Source: Plantago major
Lineage: Eukaryota > Streptophyta > Magnoliopsida > Lamiales > Plantaginaceae
DNA length: 64,000 bases
Direction: 5' to 3'
Assembly: GCA_026545765.1 (NCBI GenBank)
Contig: CM048841.1
Location: 69,996,217-70,060,216 of the forward strand
Shown: positions 12,436-22,222 of the stretch, piece by piece
Layout: each line of letters begins with the position of its first letter
How positions within the stretch are numbered: position 1 is the first letter of the stretch
Position numbers and translations under genes: made by a program
Notes under the pieces: generated by a model
Databases searched by the model: none
The model's input: only the letters and a program-made list of their open reading frames with translations
Told to the model about the DNA's origin: nothing

Positions 12436-13440
12436 ACATACATTACGAGTGTAGCAAGTTGTGTTTCGACTTCAACCCAATAAATTTCACTTATTTGATG
12501 TCACTAGCATTGTCCTTGGCTTCTTTAAGGGTTCTGTTTTCCTTTACGCAACACCATTTTGTTGAGGTGTTCTTACAGAGGAAAGTTGGTGTTGTATACC
12601 TTTGCGGTACAAAACTCCTTTATGTCTTGGTTGACAAACTTCGGTACCATGGCATTACGATTGCAGATACCTTGTCATTTTCATGACTTCAAGCTTTTTC
12701 AACAAGTTTGGTATCTCCACCGGCATCGATTTGTGTTTGAAAAGACAACCAAGTGAATCTTGAGAAGTCATCTACAACAGACCATACTTCTTTCTGCATA
12801 GCTAGTTCAGATGATTCAAATAGATCCATGTGTAAAGTTGCGTTGGTCTAACACTAGAGTGTCCGATTTTGGACTTGAAAGAGATCTTAGATTGTTTCCC
12901 CATCCGACAGGCGAGCATACCATCCTTTCGAAAGATGTTGGGAAGACCAACCACTAATCTTTCTTGGCAAGTCTATTGAGTTTTGAAGTTCAAGTGACTC
13001 ATTCTTTTGTACCATAACCGGTGCTCTTAGGTGACCAGATTGACTCACCATGAGACATTCTTGATTGTGGCGAGATGCCCAATCGGCAACATAAAGACCG
13101 CCTTTCGCCGACCAACTAAGGTATGCGCTTTGACTCATTGTCAATTAGTTTGCGATTTAGCTTTGAATTTTATAGTAAAACCCTGTTCGCAAACCTGGCT
13201 CATGCTAAATAGATTATATTTCAAATCCTTAACATGTAATACGTCGGTGATTGTTAAAGTCCCCAATTTGACGTTGCCAAATCCGGAGAGGATTTAATTC
13301 TCCTCCAAATCGATATCTAGTCCCGTGTTGCAAGCTTTGTAATCGACCATTTTGCTTTGTCTCCTATCATGTGCTTTCGCATCCACTATCAAATAGCCAT
13401 TGTGCTTTAGTCCGGAAGCATTACGCACTAACAGAAATAG
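12436..13440 (-). pseudogene. pol: Copia protease and integrase core, heavily frameshifted
   Basis: No single frame survives, but family landmarks can be read in pieces. The protease active site W-L-F-D-S-G-C is at 13382-13390 (DSG). The integrase His/Cys region is around 12890-12960, including LAKKD then GLPN and a Cys-rich stretch. VDDFSRFTWLSF is near 12750-12780, FVNQDIKEFC near 12620-12640, and the PQQNGVA block is near 12550-12570. Single-base losses and substitutions interrupt it every 50-150 bp, whereas the RT next to it is nearly intact. Several breaks fall where the family has CAG or CTG. Confidence 0.75.
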
Positions 13441-13444
13441 GAGA

Positions 13445-15918
13445 TTAGGTTCTCATATCTTTGATGGAACCGTCAGGATTAAAAGATCTTCCAGTAGGAA
13501 TCCATTTTTGAATGAATTTCTTTGAAATATTCTTTTGTCTGACAGGAACATAAGGAGGAATTCTATTTGAATGAATGTTATCATTAGTAAGAATTATTTT
13601 CTTCCTTGGTGTGTTCCTAGGTGCTCCATATGATGCTTTCAGATACCTGTCAGGTTTCTGAGTTTGCTTTTCAGCAAACTTAGCTTTCCTTGCGATTTCT
13701 TCTAGCCACGGCATTGATTTTCGATGGCTTGATTTAACTTCCTTCGATAATTGCTTTGAGCAATTCTAGCTTTCGACCATCGTTGCTCCTGCTTGTACTC
13801 ATGAGCAAGTTGTTTTCCGATGCCTTTGTAGCCAATACCGTTTCGAGCACTTGAAGCTATCTGAGATCTTTTCTCAGCAGCTTTGCTAGTCTCTGGTTGG
13901 TCCAATTTCTTTCCAGAAAAAGTGACATGGGAGAATTTGCCAGCTCCTGCAATTCTACCCTTTGAGAGACATATTTTGCATGGGTGTTTACACTTTTCGG
14001 TGTTGTGTTTCTTTTCAGACGTGCCAATGCTTTTGTTTTGACTTGTTCTTCCCACAAAGGTTTAGTCGCAACTGCCTTTCCTTTGTCAACAATCTTTGTC
14101 TTCTCACCGATACTATAGATTGCATGGGAACCGTCTTGCTGAGTACTTACAAATGTTCTTCTCTCCTTACTCTTATTGAGTGATAGAACAATCATGTATT
14201 ATTCCAAGTCTTTTCTTTTCTGAAGGATCTCTTAAGTAAGATTGTACTTCAGTAAGAGTGTCACTAGCTTTGGCATAAGATTGAAAAGATAATTCTTTCT
14301 TCTTGAGTTCCTTGTTCTCAGAAAGAAGATCTTCATATTTCTTTCGTAATTCAGCCATTGCTTCTTTATGTGACTTTTCAGTCTCAGATATCTGAGCTTT
14401 GAGAGATGCATTTTCAGCATCCTTTCTCTCAGATACTTTAACTAATTGAGAATTTTCCTTTGCAAGAGAATTCTTTTCTTCTTCAAGGTTTTCGGCTCTA
14501 GCTCGGATCATTAGAAATTCTCTTTCATAGATGTCAAGTTCTTTCCTGAGTTTTTCTAGATTTTTTTATTTCCTCTTCATCACTTTCATAAGTATAACAA
14601 GAAGTATGTGTTACCTCATCAGCCATAAGACAGATTTCTATGTTGGAGATGTCTGGACTGTCAATTTCAGCAACTCCACACATTTCATTCTTCTTGAGGC
14701 CGAAGTCGATTATATCATGAGTAACTCCACATAATTCTGGTGATGGTAAGGTTGAGTCATCTGAATTGTCATCTTCAGAATTTGTCTCAACGTCTAGAGC
14801 ATCCAGTTGAATTTGGATTTTCTTTCTTTCTTCAGTTGACAAAGCTTTCTGGCTTCTTCTGAAAATTCTCCTATCTTTCTTGTCACCTGTCCTTAGTTTG
14901 TTGAGGGCAGGACAATCCTTCTTGAAGTGGCCAGATTTCTGACAATAGAAACAGATATCGTTTCCAATTTCTGCTTCCTCAGTACATGATGCTTTCTGAG
15001 CTGGCTTGTTCAGCGAGCTTTGCATATTTTTTTACTGGTGATAGTTTGAGCCTAGATGCTTTTTCAGCTTCTCTTTGGCTTTCCTTCTTTCAATTTCTCG
15101 ACTGATATATTTGCTCATTTGCTTTGCAGCAAGAGCATCCTCAGTTTCTTCCTTGCTTTTCTTCTTTTCAGAAGTTCCTTGAGTGACTAGAGCAACGTTT
15201 TGCAACTTTTCAGTTGTTTGTTCTCTTTGAGTTGTCTCATAATCACAAGAGTAAGATGAGAGAAAAGTTCCTTTGGAGTGATATTTGGCATTCCTTGGTT
15301 AAAATAAAAGAATTTGGTATGCTCCCGTTGTGGTTAAGACTTACGACAATAGTCTTAATCTTTTACATTGGGAGTATCTGCTTTCCCAAGAGTCGCCATG
15401 TCACTCATGAGAGTGGTAAATCTGAAATCAAGTTCTTCGAGTTTGATGGGTCCTTGTTTGAAATTTTGAAATTTCAATTTGAGAACTTCGAACTTGTTTT
15501 CTTTGGTTTTCGGTTCCGCAGATTTCTTCAATCGGTTGCGAGCAACTTTCGTTGCTTTAGCACCCACGGTTTACCTTGTATGTGCTCAAGTGTCGATCGA
15601 TGATGATATTACGAGCTTAACCATCCGACGATTTCTCTTGGCATCTTCCGATGTCCAGAGTTCTCTGGGCTTTGGTTCGTAAATGACTTGACTAGTAGAT
15701 CTCCCACTTGTTGACGCATCGGTTTGTGAAGATCCTTCGCTTTGATCTCTGTCTCTACCATTAGAAACCTCCATGACTTGTTTGAGTTGTTGAATGACTA
15801 TTGGACCATTCTTTATCACTTCGATCATTTCGTCACTTATGGCTTCAAGGTGCAAGATCATGTTATTTTTCCATTTCTCGTAATTCTGGTTTGAGAATGG
15901 GTGCATCACTCGAGACAT
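13445..15918 (-). pseudogene. gag: Copia gag: N-terminal domain, CCHC zinc knuckle, coiled coil; broken
   Basis: The likely start is ATG at 15918, giving MSRVMHPFSNQNYEKWKNNM, the usual N-terminus of copia Gag. Frames 15586-15918 and 15355-15567 continue it with breaks. The nucleic-acid-binding knuckle C-F-Y-C-Q-K-S-G-H-F-K-K-D-C (CX2CX4HX4C) lies in 14534-15025. A long coiled coil (14173-14511, starting MIRARAENLEEEKNSLAKEN) and a basic tail (13445-14195) follow. A knuckle plus coiled coil is typical of Sirevirus Gag. Frameshifts are clustered at 13700-14170 and 15030-15590. Confidence 0.8.
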
Positions 15919-16012
15919 ACGCACACTTAACACACAAATTAAATAGTCCTCGAAAATGGACAAAGTTCCTTCACCTATCCGGGGATCTAGGTTCAGGTCT
16001 TGTGAACCTCCT

Positions 16013-16024
16013 GCTTTGATACCA
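16013..16024 (-). other. Primer binding site for initiator tRNA-Met
   Basis: On the minus strand, two bases inside the 5' LTR, the sequence reads TGGTATCAAAGC. This differs at one base from the standard plant copia PBS complementary to the 3' end of initiator tRNA-Met. Its place fixes the right LTR as the 5' LTR and the minus strand as the coding strand. Confidence 0.85.
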
Positions 16025-16026
16025 CT

Positions 16027-17741
16027 TGTTGGTCCAGATAACGGCAAAGTAAAAGACTAGAGGGGGGGGGGGGTGAATAGTCTTTTAAAACTTTTGGCCA
16101 TAAAAACTATTTCTCAGATATCTGAAGATATATCTGATACTTAGAATCGTATGAAGACTTAATAAAGATAAGTGCGAGAAGCTTAAAAGTGTGTGTGTGT
16201 TCTTTGAAATGTAAATCTGAAGGTAAATAACACAAGAATATAGTGGTATCGGAGGTGGCGTAATCCTCCAACTAATCCACTTGGTCTTCCATAGACCTAG
16301 AATTCACTAGAATAGATAATTGAGTTCTCCTTACAAAAATCCTATTCTAAGATTCCTTTAAACAAATGGTTCCCAACCAAATGTTCCCCCTGAGTTGTTC
16401 CCCGGCTTTCACAGCCAAGTACTTCCTGTACTCAGAAACCTTTTTGAGTTATTCCCTAGCTTCCCAAGCTAAGTACTTCCTATACTCAATAACCTTGGAG
16501 TTATTCCTTAGTTTCCCAAATCAAGTACTTGCTATACTCAGAACCTTGGAGTTATTCCTTGATTTTTCAAACTAAGTACTTCACATACTCCACTTGATTA
16601 TGGTGTTGGTTTTGGTTTGAGTTGTCAGATGAGCTTCTTTAATAACTTATTCAGTTATTCAGATAGCTCTGAATCAAGTATACTTAATACACTTTTCAAT
16701 GTATGGTATCTTGTTCTTTTTACTGACCCAAGTCTTAGATAAATGTTCAAGAGAATGAATCTCAGATACTTGATCTTTCGTTTCAACTCTTTCACGATAT
16801 TTGTGCTTGTTTAGGATCGGGACACTTAGAACTTGATGTTACTCAAGATCAAAAGCTTTGGTCGCAATGTAAAGCTTTGAGGATAAGTAAGTTGCTTTGA
16901 GAGTAAGGTGTTCAACGTTTACGTTCAAGGTGTGTCTCTTCAAGCGATCTAAGTATTGATATTTATAGATGAATTTGAGTGCCGTTTGAATAGTATCCGT
17001 TAGCTCAAATTCAAACTATTGATATCTCGTATGTAATCTTATGTGAGTTTTGTCTTCTTCTTGAAGCTGCCGTTGCTTTTATTCGAGACATCTACGTCCG
17101 TGCATTAAATGCATTGTACTATACTTTTTGTCTCAGAGTGCCAACGGAACTATGCTTTGTATCAGAGACTAGTGTTGTCTGATTCTTTGCACGTCCTTAT
17201 CTTCAATCTTCAGATACCACTTTTATTGAAACAACTTTGTTTGCAATATATATATTTCTTTTTCAGAAATGTGGTTAATCCTCAAGGTATCTGAGAATAG
17301 ATATCTGTGGACACTTTCCTTATTTTCAGATAGGCCTTTTATTTCTCAGATATCTCTTGTGACACAGTTTGTTTAAAACTATTGGTGTCTTCAAGATATC
17401 TGGCTAAGGTATCTGAAAAACAGTTTCAGTAATCTTGTGCAGTTTCTTCAAGTCTTCAATGTCGTTGAGCTTGTTCTGCTTGGATGTCTTCTTCTTGGTC
17501 TTCTCTTCATAAAATAAAAATTACATTTTGAGACCTAACATCCTATATAAGATTAGCTAGACTATCACACTTAGTGAGTTTCCTCTTTTACAATGTTCAA
17601 GTGAACCAAGAGTACTAATCACCTTTCTGAGACTAAGATAAGTCATCATGTTGCTGATCAAAATCTAAACAGATATTTCTAACAAAATATCTAACGAATT
17701 TCCTAACAAATTTTCCAAGAAATTTCCCAACAAATTTCCCA
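16027..17741 (-). repeat. Copia 5' LTR (right copy)
   Basis: It begins TGTTGGTCCAGATAACGGCA like the left LTR. From about 17145 to 17690 the two copies are almost identical, but from about 16130 to 17140 they differ at many short sites. The outer end stops at AATTTCCCA (17741) directly against LINE sequence, lacking the last unit present in the left copy. Repeated GATATCTGA words occur throughout. In element orientation this LTR carries the promoter. Confidence 0.88.
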
Positions 17742-18085
17742 ATTACTTTCTCGTGCAGTTCTGATACCTAAACCACCCTTTGCCTTAGGTAACACTACTT
17801 TATGCCATCCAACTAAATGTATTTTCCTTTTCTCAAAGTCATTTGACCACATGAAATCACGGTTGATTTTATCTAACCTCTCACATACATGTTCTAGAAG
17901 CCAACTAGATTGCATAGAATAAATTGGAATCGCAGACGACACTGATTGTATCAAGGTCGACCGACCCGCAAGTGATAAGAACTTAGTTTTCCAGCCGCTC
18001 AGTTTCGCCAAAATTCTGCCAAATAGCAATGTATAACCGAATGAGAATGCTTCAAATTTCCAACTCATTAAATGGGTTGGCACCT
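17742..18085 (-). mobile_element. LINE RT C-terminal part (other half of the split LINE)
   Basis: This minus-strand frame reads KLSGWKTKFLSLAGRSTLIQ, then VCERLDKINRDFMWSNDFEK, then VLPKAKGGLGIRTARESN. That is the region between RT palm/thumb and zf-RVT in plant L1 LINEs. It stops at the copia LTR and continues at 1699 on the far side. The upstream end (18085) has no RT palm or endonuclease, so the LINE was 5' truncated before or together with the AT-repeat next to it. Confidence 0.85.
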
Positions 18086-18117
18086 CTCAAAATGCTTGAA
18101 ATGGTTTTCTTTTAATA

Positions 18118-18130
18118 TATAGATAAATAG

Positions 18131-18166
<36 letters not shown>

Positions 18167-18279
18167 GTATATATATATATACATACATATATATATGTAT
18201 ATATATACACATATGTATATATATACACATATGTATGTATAGATATACATATATATATATGTATACATATGTATGTATA

Positions 18280-18352
<73 letters not shown>
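18118..18352. repeat. TA-rich microsatellite with TATATG/TACATA interruptions
   Basis: Almost pure alternating TA with periodic G/C interruptions (TATGTATATATACATA). Long open frames here are Tyr/Ile repeats produced by the simple repeat and are not genes. Confidence 0.95.
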
Positions 18353-18355
<3 letters not shown>

Positions 18356-19120
18356 CACTCATGTTCCTACTAAAATCATCAATGTTAAATTATAGTTTCA
18401 GTTATATCCTGAAAACTATGTTACTACTAAAATAACCCATGTTCCTACGAAAATCATCCATGTTCCTATTAAATCACAATTTCAGTTTATATGCTGAAAA
18501 CTATGTTCCTACTAAAATCACCCATCTTTCTACTAACATCATATATGTTCTTATCATAAACAACGAAAGGATGGACTACATACTCCGTAAAAAAAGTTTG
18601 AATGAAAATGCAACGAAAGGTATTTCTTGAAGTCGGAAGGAAATACCAGACTATTAACACAGGCAAAACTCCAAATGTATATATTTACTACGAATTTTTT
18701 CGGTTGTATATTTTCAAACTTGTATATATTTCAAGTGCATTGACAATTAAAATATTTATACATTTGACGTTTTTATGCATTACAATTTACATGTTAGAAG
18801 ATGTTCTCAACAATAAATTTTATGTTCCCAGCAATATTGTCTATGTTCCCATCATTAATATCAACGTTATTAAAGCATCTGTTCCTAGAAAAAAACATAC
18901 CACGTTCTTAATGAAATCACCTATGTTCTCCAAGAAAATTATTATGTTCTTAACCCAGATCCGGGTCGACCCGGACCTAGATCAGGGTCGGACAGCTGAC
19001 CCAGATTCAGATCCGGATAGGTCCGGATTAGTTGGTCCGAATCCGGTTCGGTCGCTTGACCCGGATCCATTAAAATGTGATGTTTGGTTGTTTGGTTGGT
19101 AAATTGCAAATAGGTACTAT
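18353..19120. repeat. Dispersed ATGTTCCTACTAAAATCA word repeats
   Basis: Variants of ATGTTCCTACTAAAATCA occur repeatedly between 18358 and 18960, mixed with AT-rich sequence. A GC-rich GACCCGGA stretch at 18960-19070 follows. No coding frame with family similarity was found. The word structure resembles subterminal repeats of DNA transposons, but no paired terminus is visible. Confidence 0.45.
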
Positions 19121-20017
19121 TTTTGGCCGATGCATGTAGATACAACAAATTAATATCACAAATTTGTTTAGAATATAGAGCTGCTAATTAATACACACAC
19201 ACACGAACCTTCCATCTCGTGAACATTCTAGTCTGGTAATCTTTATAATATGAGGGGTTTACCTGAAATTCAATTAGTTGTGGTTAATTAAAGATCGAAT
19301 TAAGGATGATATTAATACAATACGTGTAAGAGCTAAAAATTGAGGGTGAATACGCACAGTCCATCCGACTTGAATTTGGTTCAATTCGGGCGAGGCCCCT
19401 TCTACATATATTAGAGCCGAACTATACTCATCACCGGGTAACGCTTTTGGGTTTTGTAAGTCAATGCTAGCTGCCGCGCCATAGAATACTTGGCCAGGTT
19501 TTGTAGCCATACCTACAAACTGCATCCACACGAACGTTATTCAAGGATTAATATAAACTTTTAGATTTCATACCTTCCTTTAAAAGTTCTGTGTTTTAGA
19601 TGAGTTTGAATTCTATTATCTATCCATGATCACATATAGAGTAAAATGTACCATATAATAAATAATTAGCCAACTAAATACAGAACCCAACTTACATCTA
19701 CACCTGTGAAACTTTTAATTCCGGATACAACTGAGTCTGAAACATGATGGTCGTCGTGATGGATTGTAGAATATTGATCAGAAACGGCATGTTTTGGATT
19801 GTTGGTCACTTTCTTGTGCCTAATGGGGACAGTTCCAACGGGACATGCCTTTCCCGACTTCCATATCTTCTTGTAGTCATAGCTATTAGTAGTACTTTTC
19901 TTCTTGATTTCCTCGCGACCTAAACCACTAGTTGATATTTTGTATTCAGGCGTCATCTGAATTCATAATCAGAATTAAAAATCAAAATTTAACATGATGA
20001 ATTTATTTCACTTTCTA

Positions 20018-20244
20018 CTACGTTTCAGAAAAAGTGTTACATTTTGACTTTGACCGGTCAACTGTCTTCGAGTTTGACCACAAATTACTCATAAACGATA
20101 ATAGTAAATAATTTAATAAAATCATATAATAAAATTTTAATTACTAAATTTTCATTATATAATTTTAATAATTTATTTATTAATATCGTTTAAATTGACA
20201 ATGATTAATAATAAAATGTAACGCTTTTTTTAAAATGGAGGGAG
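20018..20244. mobile_element. Stowaway-like MITE
   Basis: Ends CTACGTTTCAGAAAAAGTG and, inverted, CTCCCTCCATTTTAAAAAAA, both followed by TTACATTTT, with TA on both sides (20016-20017 and 20245-20246). The interior has the GACCGGTCAACTGTC / GAGTTTGACC words also seen near 40130, 40770 and 54800. It lies in an intron of the neprosin-like gene. Non-coding. Confidence 0.65.
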
Positions 20245-20390
20245 TATTATTTATTTTACTTCCACCCCTGAACCTACCTTAACCTTATGACCCCGAAGAG
20301 CGGGATGCTTGAGAGACAGTTGATTTTGCACGTCGATGCACTCATAAATGTCGCCATATACTGTCTGCACAATTGTATGACAAGCTATTA

Positions 20391-20934
20391 CGTGTCTGTT
20401 TGGTTAAACATTAAAATTCAAAAAACTGGATTAAAAACATTTAAATTTTAACATAATTTAAGGTTTTAATTCTATACTAAACAATTACTACATGATATAA
20501 TGAATATGTATAAAGCAAACTTATTTAGGATTACACACATACGTACTTCAACTGTACTTGTGACATCTCTTTCATGTGTTCTTACAGAATACCTGCAATG
20601 CCAGAGTACTAAATTAGTAAGATTAAAACATGTTGTTGCATTTTAATATTTTTCAATTTTAACTATGATTTAATTTTAAATCATAAATGTAAAAAGTTCA
20701 ATTATACTATATATTTAAATTTTTTGATAGAAAATTTCATTATACACTATGATTTCATTGAACATTTTATATTTACGATTTAATACTTTGTCAAAGATGT
20801 AAAATATTGACTGGAAAAAGGAAGAATGGGACATTTAATGGTTGTTTGGGAGCTCACTAAAATTACCAAAACCTGATTAAAAACAACTATTTTGACCTGA
20901 TTTTCTTGATTTTAATCGTTTGCCAAATAGACTG
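20391..20934. mobile_element. Tourist/Harbinger-like MITE, TSD TTA
   Basis: Left end CGTGTCTGTTTGGTTAAAC and inverted right end CAGTCTATTTGGCAAACG, with TTA on each side (20388-20390, 20935-20937). Subterminal GATTAAAAACA words are shared by both arms. A related copy is at about 56083-56390. The putative neprosin exon 2 falls within this span, so either that exon or the assumption of one continuous element is wrong. Confidence 0.5.
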
Positions 20935-21394
20935 TTAGTATGCGGGATTAGTACATATACTATCGTCCTAGATATGGAACAAATGCTCACGTCAAGTGAT
21001 AATGGAATTATATAATATTCTTGCTTTTTAGCAAGGTAAAAACATTTGATAATTTATATATGTATGAAATCAAGGAATAAAAATAATGCTTCCGTCTCGG
21101 GAATAGCTTTTTGTTTATATTTGTAGTCTGGAAATAAGGTATGTATTACTTTTAAACAAAATAATACTAATAACCTCTCAAATTTATTTATAAACTTGGA
21201 AGTAGGATAAGTTAATTGCTTTTGAATATATTAAATTTTAAAATTGAAATAGTAATCGCTAGAAAAGGAAATAAAAAGTTTTGGTTATCACGCCATAGAT
21301 GGTAAGATGGGAAGGACAGATGAAGTAGAAATTAACCTGATGTGAAGAGAACCAAAAGAGTGGCAAAGCAGGAATTAACAAAATACATTTTCAT

Positions 21395-22222
21395 TTGAGT
21401 ACTTGTGATGAAAAGTTAGCAATAAAATATTATAATGCATGTATTATGAGAAGATTACATTGGCTTATATAGTGACTAGAATGACGTTTTGCTTTAAAAT
21501 TTTCTAGTGTTGTTCAATTAAAATCAGTTTAATTAAGTACAAAATTAAACGGAAAACTATGTTTAATTTTCAGAAATTTATTACTATTTTTAAATCTTCT
21601 ATTGATAGCCCCTCTCTTTTGTTGACCAAGTCCTGATTGAGCCGTTACGTTTAACTATTGTCATGTCTTCACTGAACCCATTCTCTACGGCCCAACATAC
21701 TCCTTGGCCCAATTTGTCAAATTCTCTACCCCATTTCACTTTTGGATCCATTACACCCTCTCTATCCAGTACCCAACATATGGGCCATTTGTCTTACAAA
21801 AGTGAGCAAAACTTTACTAATCTTAGCCCTGACCACAACAGTATGTATAATCTCCGGAGTCAGGACCAATGTTAGGACCAACAGCTTACCCCCTGCATCC
21901 TAAAATTTCATATATTCTTCATTTCCATAGTAGTACATTTACTAAAAAATGAAGCTACTTTACAATCAACAATTATAAAAAAATCTAACTTTTTTGCATA
22001 TAAAGTATACAATCTGTCACCAATAGTTAATACTAAGTTAATACATAGTAATGTGTCTAACTAGAGTTATTACTAAGTTAATACATATCGAATCGCCGGA
22101 CTGTTTCATTCTTCACTTTGATAGATTCATTGTTGGGGGACCGAACCTGTTCATCATGGTGTTAAAAGATAAGTATTCCCAAAATTATAAAGATAAAGAA
22201 AAATAGAGCATAAATGGATTAC
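21395..22222. other. Intergenic spacer between neprosin-like and sugar transporter genes
   Basis: AT-rich. The 21663-21875 stretch has a Pro/Ser-rich plus-strand frame beginning MSSLNPFSTAQHTPWP, similar in style to the frame at 47676. Both may be remnants of LINE ORF1 tails. No confident gene. Confidence 0.35.

Larger units (their letters stand above)
1700..17741 (-). mobile_element. Ty1/copia LTR retrotransposon, Sirevirus-like, about 16.0 kb
   Basis: Two LTRs of about 1.7 kb in the same orientation (1700-3443 and 16027-17741) flank a 12.6-kb internal region coding on the minus strand. In element order: 5' LTR (right), PBS matching initiator tRNA-Met, gag with coiled coil and CCHC knuckle, protease (DSG), integrase, RT (YVDD) and RNase H, a long extra 3' coding region, polypurine tract, 3' LTR (left). 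Protease-integrase before RT is the copia order. Large LTRs, a coiled-coil Gag and an extra 3' ORF fit the Sirevirus lineage. All genes carry frameshifts or stops. It is inserted in a LINE. No target duplication remains, because the outer end of the 5' LTR appears deleted. Confidence 0.9.
19358..21394 (-). pseudogene. Neprosin-family (DUF4409/DUF239) peptidase gene, 3' truncated
   Basis: Exons on the minus strand. 21337-21394 encodes MKMYFVNSCFATLLVLFTS, a signal peptide. 20547-20592 is uncertain (frame off by one from exon 1). 20278-20364 reads TVYGDIYECIDVQNQ; 19696-19956 holds the activation-peptide motif KIWKSGKACPVGTVPIR; 19358-19519 starts the neprosin domain with VFYGAAASIDLQNP and ends LNQIQVGWT. 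The last three exons are 87, 261 and 162 nt, all phase 0, with GT donors and AG acceptors. The remaining two thirds of the neprosin domain is not found to the left, where repeats begin. Full-length members are secreted glutamic peptidases or proteins of unknown role. The Glu usual before the G-W motif is Gln here. Probably a dead gene. Confidence 0.75.

Noticed and set aside
16013..16024. tRNA-Met gene fragment
   Set aside because: Only the 3'-end complement is present, at the LTR edge. It is a primer binding site, and no cloverleaf surrounds it.
18068..18435. Tyr/Ile-repeat open frames on both strands
   Set aside because: Products of the TA microsatellite; the same artefact occurs at 45551-45874 and 46777-47055.
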